Made by a program: the position numbers and the translations under genes. Below, in pieces: positions 16,760-24,991 of a stretch of 64,000 nt of DNA. Within the stretch, counting starts at the first letter, position 1. The number at the start of each line of letters is the position of its first letter. This DNA is from Actinoplanes derwentensis (GTDB lineage Bacteria; Actinomycetota; Actinomycetes; Mycobacteriales; Micromonosporaceae): contig NZ_LT629758.1 of assembly GCF_900104725.1 (NCBI RefSeq), positions 3,720,001 to 3,784,000 on the forward strand, in the 5' to 3' direction. The notes below the pieces were generated by a model. That model had not been told where the DNA came from. It saw nothing but the letters and a program-made list of their open reading frames with translations, and did no database searches.

Positions 16760-17862
16760 GCCTTCACTTCTTCTTTCTTCGCGTCCTTGGCCGCCTTCGC
16801 GGCGATCAGGGAGGCGTGCGTCGGGGCGTCCGGCACGTGCGCCGGTTTGAGGGCCGCGAACTCCTTGCGCAGCACCGGGACCACCTCGGACCCGAGCAGG
16901 TCGAGCTGCTCGAGGACCATCTTGGTCGGCAGGCCGGCGTGGTCGAGCAGGAACAGCTGGCGCTGGTAGTCGCCGACGTACTCGCGGAAGCCGAGCGTCT
17001 TGTCGATGACCTGCTGCGGGCTGCCGACGGTCAGCGGCGTCTGCGAGGTGAAGTCCTCCAGCGACGGGCCGTGGCCGTAGACGGGGGCGTTGTCGAAGTA
17101 GGGCCGGAACTGCTTGACCGCCTGCTGACTGTTCTTGTTCAGGAACACCTGCCCACCGAGGCCGACGATCGCCTGGTCGGCGGTGCCGTGGCCGTAGTGC
17201 TCGAAACGCTGCCGGTAGAGCTGGACCATCTGCTGGGTGTGCGACGCCGGCCAGAAGATGTGGTTGGCGAAGAACCCGTCACCGTAGTAGGCGGCTTGCT
17301 CCGCGATCTCCGGGCTGCGGATCGAGCCGTGCCACACGAACGGCGGGACCTCGTCCAGCGGCCGCGGCGTGGAGGTGAAGCCCTGCAGCGGCGTGCGGTA
17401 CTTGCCCTGCCAGTCGACGGTGTGCTCGCGCCACAGCTTGTTCAGCAGGGCGTAGTTCTCGATCGCCAGGGGGATGCCGGCGCGGATGTCCTTGCCGAAC
17501 CACGGGTAGACCGGGCCGGTGTTGCCGCGGCCCAGGGTCAGGTCGACGCGGCCGTCGGCGAGGTGCTGCAGCATCGCGAAGTCCTCGGCGATCTTCACCG
17601 GGTCGTTCGTGGTGATCAGCGTGGTCGCGGTGCTGAGCTGCAGGGTCGAGGTCTGCGCGGCGATGTAGGCCAGGGTGGTCGTCGGCGAGGACGAGAAGAA
17701 CGGCTCGTTGTGGTGCTCACCGAGCGCGAAGACGTCGAGGCCGACCTCCTCCGCGTGTTTCGCGATGGTGACGATGTCCTTGATGCGCTGCGCCTCGGTG
17801 GGGGTCCGGCCGGTGGTCGGGTCCGTCGTGATGTCGCTGACGCTGAAGATTCCGAACTGCAT
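16756..17862 (-). CDS. LLM-class flavin-dependent monooxygenase, CE1758-type
   Basis: Luciferase-like monooxygenase of 368 residues with a TIM-barrel start MQFGIFSVSDITTDPTTG. It shows VFALGEHHNEPFFSSSPTT, LGRGNTGPVYPWFGKDI and a C-terminal region HAGLPTKMVLEQLDLLGSEV. ATG 17862 is supported by AGGAGCGGG just upstream; the longer frame to 17916 is not. The partner FMN reductase is translationally coupled downstream. Reactions in this class include oxidative cleavage of sulfonates, amines and long-chain or heterocyclic compounds; the specific substrate is unknown. Confidence 0.87.
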   Translation of the reverse strand: MQFGIFSVSDITTDPTTGRTPTEAQRIKDIVTIAKHAEEVGLDVFALGEHHNEPFFSSSPTTTLAYIAAQTSTLQLSTATTLITTNDPVKIAEDFAMLQHLADGRVDLTLGRGNTGPVYPWFGKDIRAGIPLAIENYALLNKLWREHTVDWQGKYRTPLQGFTSTPRPLDEVPPFVWHGSIRSPEIAEQAAYYGDGFFANHIFWPASHTQQMVQLYRQRFEHYGHGTADQAIVGLGGQVFLNKNSQQAVKQFRPYFDNAPVYGHGPSLEDFTSQTPLTVGSPQQVIDKTLGFREYVGDYQRQLFLLDHAGLPTKMVLEQLDLLGSEVVPVLRKEFAALKPAHVPDAPTHASLIAAKAAKDAKKEEVKA

Positions 17863-18048
17863 GACCCGCTCCTGCTGTCTCCGCCGGGTTTCTTGCTTCC
17901 CGGACGCCCCGTACAACCTCGTTGACGGCGCAACTATTTCAGATTCAAAGAACTTGCGCTGCGGCGGGCGTCACACCCACGACGGGCACCACGATCGCGG
18001 ATCAAAACCGTTATGGGGTACCGGACGGGCTCTGCGATCATCGGCGGC

Positions 18049-18816
18049 ATGTCCGATTTTGATGTCCGTGCGGTGGACCTGAACGCGCTGAACTCGCTCA
18101 CCAAATACCCGTCGATCCCCACGTACCACGAACTCGACCCGCGCAACGGCGGCCTCCTGCCGCAGGCGGTGCCGTTCAGCGGTCCGGTGGTCGGGAGCGA
18201 GAAGGTCGACGGCACGAATTCGAGGGTTGTCGTGCTGCCGGACGGTTCCTACCTGCTCGGGTCGCGGGAGGAACTGCTCTACGCGCAGGGGGATCTGATC
18301 GGGAATCCGGCTCTCGGCATCGTGGCGAATCTGCGGGCGCTCGCCGAGACCCTGGCCGGGACACCCGGTGACGCGATCCGGGTCTACTACCTGGAGTTGT
18401 ACGGCGGGAAGATCGGTGGCCAGGCCAAGCAGTACTCGACCCGGGGCGCGACCGGCTGGCGGCTGTTCGACGTGGCCGTGGTCGACGACCTCGACGAGCG
18501 TCTGAGCTGGCCGTTGCAGCAGATCTCGGCGTGGCGTGAGGGCGGCGGGCAGAGCTGGCTCACCGAACAGCAGTTGCAGGCGGTCGGGCTGGAGCTGGCG
18601 CCCCGGCTGTTCACCCTGGACGCCGCCGATCTGCCGCCGGACATCGAGGGCATGCACGCCTTCCTCGGCGAGCATCTGCCGCGGACTCTGGTGGCTCTCG
18701 ACGAGTCGGGGCTCGGCGGGCCGGAAGGCATCGTGCTGCGGTCCACCGATCGGGCGGTGATCGCGAAGGCCCGCTTCCAGGACTACGCGCGGACTTTGAA
18801 GCGGAAGGCACGGTGA
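18049..18816 (+). CDS. RNA ligase family protein (Rnl2-like adenylyltransferase)
   Basis: Protein of 255 residues from the covalent nucleotidyltransferase superfamily. Motif I is SEKVDGTNSRV with the adenylated Lys at residue 52. A motif IIIa-like strand is RVYYLELYGGKIG. Motif IV is GPEGIVLRS (about 224-232), and motif V is AVIAKARFQDYART with a Lys at about 240. This matches T4 Rnl2-like RNA ligases, which seal nicked or broken RNA. The C-terminal domain of phage Rnl2 is not present, so it is the minimal catalytic core. I start at 18049 because the MSDFDV start leads straight into the fold. Neighbours give no clue: the next gene is a secreted lamin-tail protein. Confidence 0.78.
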   Translation: MSDFDVRAVDLNALNSLTKYPSIPTYHELDPRNGGLLPQAVPFSGPVVGSEKVDGTNSRVVVLPDGSYLLGSREELLYAQGDLIGNPALGIVANLRALAETLAGTPGDAIRVYYLELYGGKIGGQAKQYSTRGATGWRLFDVAVVDDLDERLSWPLQQISAWREGGGQSWLTEQQLQAVGLELAPRLFTLDAADLPPDIEGMHAFLGEHLPRTLVALDESGLGGPEGIVLRSTDRAVIAKARFQDYARTLKRKAR

Positions 18817-18861
18817 GCCGGAGGGCGTACCGAAAAGCGGCCTTTTCTGGTTGATCCGGGC

Positions 18862-19308
18862 ATGCGACATGCCATCGGTGCTTTCATCGCCGGCGCGGCG
18901 GTTCTGGCCGGTTCACCGGCCCTGGCCGCCGCCGAGCCGGATCTGCGTTTCCACGTCAGTCAGTACGACTCGCCGGGCAGTGACAAGCGGTCCCCGGAGA
19001 GTCTCAACGCCGAGTGGATCTCCCTGATCAACACCGGCCGAGACCCGGTCAAGCTGGAGGGCTGGTCGGTTCAGGAGGCCCAGGGCCGCACCTACACCTT
19101 CGGGGCGGTCAAGATCCCCGGCAAGGGCGGCAAGGTTCGGCTGCACACCGGGCACGGCGTCGACACCGCGACCGACGTGTACTGGAACAGCGGCAACTAC
19201 ATCTGGAACAACACCGGCGACCAGGCCACCCTGCGCGACCCGGACGGGAAGACCCGCGACCTGTGCGGATGGGGATATCGGAACGGGCGCACCAGCGTCG
19301 GCTGCTGA
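18862..19308 (+). CDS. Secreted lamin-tail-domain (LTD) protein
   Basis: Protein of 148 residues with a Sec signal peptide (hydrophobic AIGAFIAGAAVLAGSPALA then A-A-E-P, cleavage near residue 24). The mature part is one lamin tail domain: NAEWISLINTGRDPVKLEGWSVQE, TYTFGAVKIPGKGGKVRLHTG, NYIWNNTGDQATLRDPDGKT and a final C-G-W/C pair. LTDs are immunoglobulin-like beta domains found on extracellular nucleases and adhesins; alone they are thought to bind ligands. Two cysteines in the mature part could form a disulphide. Confidence 0.8.
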   Translation: MRHAIGAFIAGAAVLAGSPALAAAEPDLRFHVSQYDSPGSDKRSPESLNAEWISLINTGRDPVKLEGWSVQEAQGRTYTFGAVKIPGKGGKVRLHTGHGVDTATDVYWNSGNYIWNNTGDQATLRDPDGKTRDLCGWGYRNGRTSVGC

Positions 19309-19311
19309 CCT

Positions 19312-19803
19312 TCACACCGGCGGGCCGGCGATCACCAGTGCGGAGACGGCCAGCCAGCCGATGTGCCACGCCTGGTCGAGTTCGAACAGGCCGGTGCCCG
19401 GCCCGCTGGTCGCCGCCCCGCCGGGCCGGACCACCCCGACGTGGTCCATGTAGCCGCCGCGGCCCAGCAGCCGGCCCAGCCGGATCAGCGGGGTACGCAG
19501 GTCGGCGATGAAGTGAGTGACCGCGTTCAGCGCGATACCGGCCACCAGCCAGCCCGGTTCGAACGGCAGCCGCAGCCACCACCCGGCCGCGAGCAGGAAG
19601 ATCGTGGTCGTCGCCGTCCAGGACGCGACGTGCATCGCGCAGTGCCGCAATGCCGAGTTCCGGTCGCAGTCCTTGACGTCCAGGCCCTTGCCGAAGGCCT
19701 GACCGCTGGTCTGCACCCAGTGGTCACCGATGTAGTGCCCGGCGAGCATCACGCCGAACGAGACCGCGGCGATCACCGCCCTGACCAGATCCTCGTCCTG
19801 CAT
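19312..19803 (-). CDS. Membrane protein, DUF3307-like
   Basis: Protein of 163 residues with about four hydrophobic segments. Histidine-bearing motifs GHYIGDHWVQTSGQAFGKG near the N-terminus and NAVTHFIADLRTPLIR in the middle resemble, but do not exactly match, DUF3307-type membrane proteins. Start 19803 is chosen because the first helix begins within ten residues; the upstream extension is polar and Arg-rich. It converges on the lamin-tail gene with 3 nt between stops. The function is unknown; I assign the family with caution. Confidence 0.6.
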   Translation of the reverse strand: MQDEDLVRAVIAAVSFGVMLAGHYIGDHWVQTSGQAFGKGLDVKDCDRNSALRHCAMHVASWTATTTIFLLAAGWWLRLPFEPGWLVAGIALNAVTHFIADLRTPLIRLGRLLGRGGYMDHVGVVRPGGAATSGPGTGLFELDQAWHIGWLAVSALVIAGPPV

Positions 19804-19905
19804 GCCGCAGTCCACCTTCTGCCGAGAGTGCCGTCTCCATACCCACTCCAGCACTCTGACGCGGCCGGCACCCGCAAACGTGGCCGCGCACACGAGTCAC
19901 GTCCG

Positions 19906-20640
19906 TCACGGTTTGGCGTCCTGAGCGTGAACGCGGTGAATCCGGGCGGTCTTCGGGTAGGCCGAAGGCTCCGGTGTCGGCGGGCCGATCTCGAACAGGT
20001 CGAGCATCAGGATCAGCGGATAGTCCGGCGCCTGGTCGAACCGGCCGACCGTGGCACCTTCGCAGGCGATGACGGTGCCGTCCGGGCCCCAGGTCACGCT
20101 CCAGGTGTGCGGGCGAGAGGCATCGATGGATACGGCCACCTCGGTCATGTCGGTCCGCAGCCGGTCGTCGTGGTGGGCTTTGATGCCGATCCGGGCGGTG
20201 GTCCCGTCGTCGTGCACGGCTGACGCGTCGATTTCGAAGACGCAGATCTCGCCGCTGTCCCGCGGGTCCTCGTTCTCCACGCCGACCAGCCAGGCGGCCA
20301 GCATGCAGCCGTCGTCCCGGCTGGCGCTGACGGTCACGTCGAGGTTTCCGGCGCTCGGTGTCCACAGCAGCCGGGTGCCGGTCGGGGTGCGCACCGTCAG
20401 GCCGTCGGGGCGGTGCCGGTGGGTGCCGTCGTGGTTGCCGGTCTGGATGTTGGAGACGCGCAGCGGGGCGTCTTCGGGGCGCCAGTCGGGCTGGTCGGCG
20501 TCGATGCGCAGCCGCAGGCCCTGTTCGTCCAGGTCGTAGCGGGCCCGGGAGCGGTCCGGGGTGGTCCAGTGCGGCAGGTAGTGGTCGATCCAGCGGGCCG
20601 GGTCGAGGGACGTGCCGGAGAAGTCGTCGAGAAAGGACAC
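19906..20640 (-). CDS. Concanavalin-like/GH16-related glycan-active or binding protein
   Basis: Protein of 244 residues that starts SFLDDFSGTSLDPARWIDHYLPHW, the usual opening of glycoside hydrolase family 16 and related jelly-roll domains. The middle (SGEICVFEID, at about 140) lies where GH16 enzymes have the catalytic E-I-D-x-x-E motif; only one Glu of the pair is visible, so catalysis is uncertain. No signal peptide is seen, which is unusual for this fold. GTG 20640 follows AGGATCGG; a TTG at 20667 is also in frame. It is divergent from the lipoprotein gene. Confidence 0.65.
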   Translation of the reverse strand: MSFLDDFSGTSLDPARWIDHYLPHWTTPDRSRARYDLDEQGLRLRIDADQPDWRPEDAPLRVSNIQTGNHDGTHRHRPDGLTVRTPTGTRLLWTPSAGNLDVTVSASRDDGCMLAAWLVGVENEDPRDSGEICVFEIDASAVHDDGTTARIGIKAHHDDRLRTDMTEVAVSIDASRPHTWSVTWGPDGTVIACEGATVGRFDQAPDYPLILMLDLFEIGPPTPEPSAYPKTARIHRVHAQDAKP

Positions 20641-20768
20641 GAGACCGATCCTACGTACGGTGATCAACGTCTGTCACTCAACGTAATGTTTCGCATTGAT
20701 CATAATGTGCGTCACATGCCGGTGGTACCAGGCTGCCGGAGTGGGCGGCGTGTCGTAGCCTTCCGGCC

Positions 20769-21221
20769 ATGCGAGGAACCACCACCGCAGCCATCGTCGC
20801 AGGTACCCTGCTGGCGATCTCGGGCTGTGCAAGCACTGGACAGACCGTCGAGCCGGCCGCCACCGCGGTCCCGGCGGTAACCGTCAGCGGTCTCGACGAG
20901 GCCACCGCGACCGTCTGCGGCATGGCCAGCCACGCCACCCTGGGTGAGGACGGATACGATCTGGACGTCGCCACGGCCAACAAGATCATAACTGTTGGTA
21001 ACGACTCGAAGAGCACGGTCATCACCTCCGCGGTGAACGTCCTGAAACTGACAGTCCGCAACGCGGAGAGCGTCGCCGGCGAGCCGGGTGAGGCCTCCTA
21101 CATCGCGGAGGTCCGCACCCAGCTCCTGAAGCTCCAGACCACCTGTCAGAACGTGGACGCGCTCGTCACGAGCATTCAGCAGAGCCAGAGCGCTCTGGAC
21201 GACGAAGCCGACAAGGGCTGA
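20769..21221 (+). CDS. Putative lipoprotein
   Basis: Protein of 150 residues with a lipoprotein signal. A short basic N-terminus and a hydrophobic stretch are followed by the lipobox L-A-I-S-G-C (Cys at about 20). The mature part is a low-complexity linker followed by a mainly helical region (AEVRTQLLKLQTTCQNVDALVTSIQQSQSAL) with two cysteines. I recognise no family. It is probably anchored on the outer face of the membrane. It stands alone with 137 bp before the next gene. Confidence 0.7.
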   Translation: MRGTTTAAIVAGTLLAISGCASTGQTVEPAATAVPAVTVSGLDEATATVCGMASHATLGEDGYDLDVATANKIITVGNDSKSTVITSAVNVLKLTVRNAESVAGEPGEASYIAEVRTQLLKLQTTCQNVDALVTSIQQSQSALDDEADKG

Positions 21222-21358
21222 GTCGTCACCTGCCCCGGGTCGACGTACCACGAATTCGGCCCGGGGGTGATCGGCTGTCCGGCCCATGTGTGTTCACGTG
21301 TCCGGACGGTAGGTTCACCAGCCACACGTCCACTGGGCCATGGGGGAGCCGTTCACAC

Positions 21359-21688
21359 GTGAGCGAGATAGTCCGGGACGCTCTGCACCAGGTGGAGAGT
21401 GCGGCCCGCCTGTACGGGGTCGGCGAGGAGAACATCGCCGGTGTCCGTGAGTTCCTGTCCAGCCAGCACCCCAACGACCGTGGAACCTACGCCTGCGCGG
21501 TCCTGGACCGGGTGGTCACCGAGATCGCCTACAACCACCGCACCGAGTGCGACGGCAACGAGTGCCGCACCTGTGACGGCCTGCAGGAGGCGCTGACCGT
21601 CGCCGTCGCCAGCGTCCGGTCGATGATCGCCGACGAGATGACGTGGCGCAAACGCCGCCGTAACCGCCGCTGGTTCTGGAACCGCTGA
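21359..21688 (+). CDS. Small cytoplasmic protein with CxxxxCxxC cluster
   Basis: Protein of 109 residues. GTG 21359 is chosen because GGGGGAG lies about 9 nt upstream and a helical N-terminus (SEIVRDALHQVESAARLYG) begins there. Near residue 62-70 it has C-D-G-N-E-C-R-T-C, which could bind zinc or a cluster. The C-terminus is strongly basic (RKRRRNRRW). I know no family. Its 3' end faces a convergent gene across copy B of the dispersed element. Confidence 0.6.
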   Translation: MSEIVRDALHQVESAARLYGVGEENIAGVREFLSSQHPNDRGTYACAVLDRVVTEIAYNHRTECDGNECRTCDGLQEALTVAVASVRSMIADEMTWRKRRRNRRWFWNR

Positions 21689-21722
21689 CGCCCGCCCCGG
21701 TCTTCGGGGGTTCCGGGCCCTG

Positions 21723-21860
21723 TTGTTCGCATTCGGCCCGGCGGCCGCGAGACGGCCTGGTGGATCGCCGACCTCGCGGGGACGAAGCGGGGCGTCCTCG
21801 CGGTGTGGGGAGATGTTCGGCGTACCCGCGAAGTTGCTGTCTCCCGGGGTTTTCGGTTCA
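21723..21860 (+). repeat. Dispersed ~140-bp element, copy B (convergent gap)
   Basis: Inverted relative to copy A at 10913-11047, with about 85% identity by eye along the full length. Like copy A, it fills the space between two convergent genes (stops at 21688 and 21885). The ends are GC-rich and could pair locally (GGCCCGGCGGCC), but no single long hairpin is evident. Confidence 0.8.
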
Positions 21861-21884
21861 GACCAGCCGTCAGGTGTTCCCTGG

Positions 21885-22421
21885 TCACCACGAGGTGCCG
21901 ATGGTGGTGAAGAACCACAGCGCCGACGTCGCCCACAGCCCGGCCACCGCGACCAGCACCACTCCCCCGGCCAGCGGGACACCCCAGCCGCGGCCCTGAC
22001 CCGGGCGGCTGAGCAGCAGCATCTTGGTGACGAAGACGCCGTACACCAGACAGCCGAGCAGCGAGTGCGCCAGCACCCGTGGGGTGTCCGAGCGCAGACC
22101 GAACGTGTAGAGGCAGTGCACCGCGACCGGCACCGACAGCAGCACCGCGATCCGGCCGCTCCAGCGGTGCATGCCGGACACCCAGGCGCCGCCCGGAAGG
22201 ACGCCGTAGACGCCCAGGGCGGTCAGCAACTGGACGAAGAGCAGGCCGGCGATCGCGGTGGCCAGCCACACCTTCAGGGTCTGCAGTTTCAGGAAGGCGG
22301 CCACGTCGGCGGTCACCACCGGCTCGTGCAGGCGGCCGTAGACGCCGAGGATCACCGCGACGCCGACTCCGGCGGCCACCGGCAGCCAGACCCGTGGCCG
22401 GATCAGTGTCGCGGACTCCAC
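21885..22421 (-). CDS. Integral membrane protein, cytochrome b561-like (DUF6529-type)
   Basis: Protein of 178 residues with five predicted membrane helices. Histidines at helix ends (GMHRWSGRIAVLLS, VPVAVHCLYTFG, LAHSLLGCLVYG) have the spacing expected for heme ligands in b561-like membrane proteins. I assign it loosely to DUF6529, a family known only from actinobacteria. It lies directly downstream of the kinase gene on the same strand, 1 nt after its stop, so it is probably in the same transcript. Confidence 0.65.
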   Translation of the reverse strand: MESATLIRPRVWLPVAAGVGVAVILGVYGRLHEPVVTADVAAFLKLQTLKVWLATAIAGLLFVQLLTALGVYGVLPGGAWVSGMHRWSGRIAVLLSVPVAVHCLYTFGLRSDTPRVLAHSLLGCLVYGVFVTKMLLLSRPGQGRGWGVPLAGGVVLVAVAGLWATSALWFFTTIGTSW

Positions 22422-22422
22422 C

Positions 22423-24276
22423 TCAGAATCCCTCCCCGGTGTCCACGTCGATGGTGGTCGCGCCGGTCAGCACCTGGCCGTCGACGGTGACGCTGCGACC
22501 GGCGACGTCCAGGGCCGGAGCCGGGCCGGGCTGCTCGTCGCGGAGCAGGACACCGACCTGACGGCCGTCGGGCAGCACGATCCAGGAACCGTTGACCTTG
22601 GCCTTGCCCACCCGGCTGGCCAGCCGGTAGAGGCCGGACGGTTTACGGACCACCCCGATCTCGAACCGGTGTGACTTCCCCTCGACGGTGATCTCACCGG
22701 CGGCCCGGGTGGCGTCGAACAAGCCGGTGATCTTGGTGTTGTTCTTGCCGGTCAGGTTGAGCAGGCCGTTCTTGGCGGTGCCCTTGAGCCAGGCTTCCAG
22801 CCGGTCGCCGTCGCAGACGTATGCCACCGCCTGTCCGTCCCGAATCGAGATGGCCAGGGTTCCGGCGTCGTCGTCCACCTTGCCGGCCATCGTGACTCGC
22901 AGCCGTTCGGCGCTCGGAGTGTTCAACGGCGGCAACGCGACCTCGCTGGTCGGCGGCAGGGTGGCCGGGGCCTGCGCTGCGCCCGACGCGCCCGCCTCCA
23001 CCGGGGACACCGGCGGCGGCATGCTCACCTGAGTGACCAGGCTGTCGGTGCGCTCACCGGCCAGCGCGGTCACGTTGAGCCCGGCGACGACCGCCGCGGC
23101 CACCGCGGCAAGGCCGAGAGTGATCAGTGGGCCGCGGCGCCAGCGCGCTTTCTCCCGCGGACGGGCCGGCTGGTGCGGGCCGGTGTTCGGCATCTGCCCG
23201 GCCCAGCTGCCGATGGTGTCCCGCCGCACTTCCGGCTGCCCCGGATCCGACGACACGAAGGCGGCCCGCGGCGAGGACGCCCCCGGAGGCACGAACCCGG
23301 ACCGCGGCACACCCGAACCGGGCGCCACCGCACCAGGCGCCGGCGGGAAGCCGGGTGCCGCGGCTGGGGGCCGGAACGCCGGGCGGGGCGGCTGCGGGGG
23401 CGCCGGTGGCGGGAACGTCGGCTCGGGCAACCGCGGCGGCGGGAACCCGAGGGGCAGCGTCGCCGGCTCCACCTCCTGGCCGGGGTGACCGGCGGTGAGC
23501 GGCGGTGCGCTGGACGGCCGGACCGCCGCGGCGAACTGGTGCAGGTAGGCCGCGACCCGGCGGGCCGGCGGGCGCCGCCGGGGGTCGGCGGCGAGGCAGT
23601 CACGGGCGACCGGCCCGAGCGGCCCGGGCAGAGCCGCCGGATCGCCGGACGCCCGGCCGGTGGTCATCTCCAGCAGCAGCACGCCCAGCGACCAGACGTC
23701 CGCGGCGGGGGTGGGCGGGCCGCCCTGGAAGATCTCCGGTGCGGTGTAGCCGGGGGTGCCGCCGGCCGGGACGTGGTCGGTGTCGTTGAGCAGGACCGCC
23801 ACACCGAAGTCGGAGACCCGGATGTCCGGAGGGGTGGATCCGTGCCGGACGAGGATGTTCTCCGGTTTGAGGTCGAGGTGGACGATGCCACGCTCGTGGG
23901 CGGCGGCCAGGGCGGCGGCGGTCTGCGCGGCGATCGTGACGACCTCGCCGGGGGTGAGCCGGCCACCGCGCATGCCCAGGTAACGGCGCAGGTTGGGCCC
24001 GTCGACGAACTCCATCACCAGGGCGAGGGTGCCGCCTTCGACGATGAGGTCACGGAGCCGGACGACAGCCGGGTGGTCGAGGGCACGGAGGGCGGCTTCC
24101 TCGCGGAGGAAGAGTTCGCGGACGCGGCGGTCGCCGGCCAGCTCGGGCCGTAGTAGTTTCGCGGCGAGCGGCGGTCCGCCGTGCCGGCTGGTCGCCCGCC
24201 GGACGACCGCCATCGCACCGCGCCCGATCTCCTCGTGCAACAGGTATTCCCTGCCGAGCGGTTCCTGTGCGGCCAT
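22423..24276 (-). CDS. Transmembrane Ser/Thr protein kinase (PknB-like)
   Basis: Protein of 617 residues. The kinase domain is 10-265: glycine loop IGRGAMAVV (17-25), catalytic Lys in LAAKLL (40), HLDLKPEN with Asp 135 (HLD replaces the usual HRD), D156 of SDFGV, then [10 protein letters not shown] Pro-rich juxtamembrane stretch of about 110 residues follows, then one membrane helix (about 380-402, [18 protein letters not shown]). The extracellular domain of about 190 residues is Ser/Thr-rich at first and ends in beta-rich sequence ([19 protein letters not shown]). It has no PASTA repeats, so the outer sensor is of another type. It shares its transcript with the b561-like membrane gene. Confidence 0.88.
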   Translation of the reverse strand: MAAQEPLGREYLLHEEIGRGAMAVVRRATSRHGGPPLAAKLLRPELAGDRRVRELFLREEAALRALDHPAVVRLRDLIVEGGTLALVMEFVDGPNLRRYLGMRGGRLTPGEVVTIAAQTAAALAAAHERGIVHLDLKPENILVRHGSTPPDIRVSDFGVAVLLNDTDHVPAGGTPGYTAPEIFQGGPPTPAADVWSLGVLLLEMTTGRASGDPAALPGPLGPVARDCLAADPRRRPPARRVAAYLHQFAAAVRPSSAPPLTAGHPGQEVEPATLPLGFPPPRLPEPTFPPPAPPQPPRPAFRPPAAAPGFPPAPGAVAPGSGVPRSGFVPPGASSPRAAFVSSDPGQPEVRRDTIGSWAGQMPNTGPHQPARPREKARWRRGPLITLGLAAVAAAVVAGLNVTALAGERTDSLVTQVSMPPPVSPVEAGASGAAQAPATLPPTSEVALPPLNTPSAERLRVTMAGKVDDDAGTLAISIRDGQAVAYVCDGDRLEAWLKGTAKNGLLNLTGKNNTKITGLFDATRAAGEITVEGKSHRFEIGVVRKPSGLYRLASRVGKAKVNGSWIVLPDGRQVGVLLRDEQPGPAPALDVAGRSVTVDGQVLTGATTIDVDTGEGF

Positions 24277-24465
24277 CCCCGAACCCCTTGCGTCAGATCA
24301 GCGTTACGCCACCGACTGCCATGGCTGTCTTGACTTAGAACCTCCTCGGCCTCGCTTCGGTTCACCGTGCCCGTCATTCTTTCCGGGCGCATCCGCCGCC
24401 GCAATGTCCCGATGAAGTCGATCAATGTCCGAAAGCACTGGAAGATCTGGTCTAACCTGAGGTCG

Positions 24466-24978
24466 ATGCTGCTCAACGCTCCTTTCACGTATGCCGAAGT
24501 CGGCGCGACCCAGGAGGCCTCCCTGCCACCTGGGTATAAGCACGTGCGCCGGGACATCCGGATCGGTGACGGACCGGAGACGTTCGATCGGGCCGCCACG
24601 GCGCTGTTCGGCTGGCGGATGCACCGCGGGGCCGGGTTCGGCGTGGTCGCGGACCGGCCGGCCGTCCCCGGCCTGCCGGTGGTGATCCGGATCGGGCTGG
24701 GCCGGGTAGCGCTGAACGCACCGTGCCGAGTGGTCTACCGGGTGGACCAGCCGGACCGGCGCGGTTTCGCGTACGGCACGCTGCCCGGGCATCCGGAGTC
24801 CGGCGAGGAGGCATTCGTCCTGCATCTCACGGCGAGCGGCACGGTCCGGTTCCGGATCACCGCCTTCTCCCGGCCCGCCACCACGATCGCCCGGCTGGGC
24901 GGCCCGCTGACGTCGCTGGCTCAGGAGTTGGCGACGAACCGCTACATCAGCTCGATGCTCCACCTGTCCCGCCCTTGA
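24466..24978 (+). CDS. DUF1990 family protein
   Basis: Protein of 170 residues matching DUF1990 along its length: FTYAEVGAT near the N-terminus, LPPGYKHVRRDIRIG, the RVVYRVDQPDRRGFAYGTLPGHPESGEEAF core and the NRYISSM end. The fold is unknown to me and no activity is established. ATG 24466 is the conserved start, while the frame open upstream to 24367 lacks family support. It diverges from the kinase gene across 189 bp and converges on the serine hydrolase gene. Confidence 0.8.
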   Translation: MLLNAPFTYAEVGATQEASLPPGYKHVRRDIRIGDGPETFDRAATALFGWRMHRGAGFGVVADRPAVPGLPVVIRIGLGRVALNAPCRVVYRVDQPDRRGFAYGTLPGHPESGEEAFVLHLTASGTVRFRITAFSRPATTIARLGGPLTSLAQELATNRYISSMLHLSRP

Positions 24979-24991
24979 CCATTCGGCCCTG

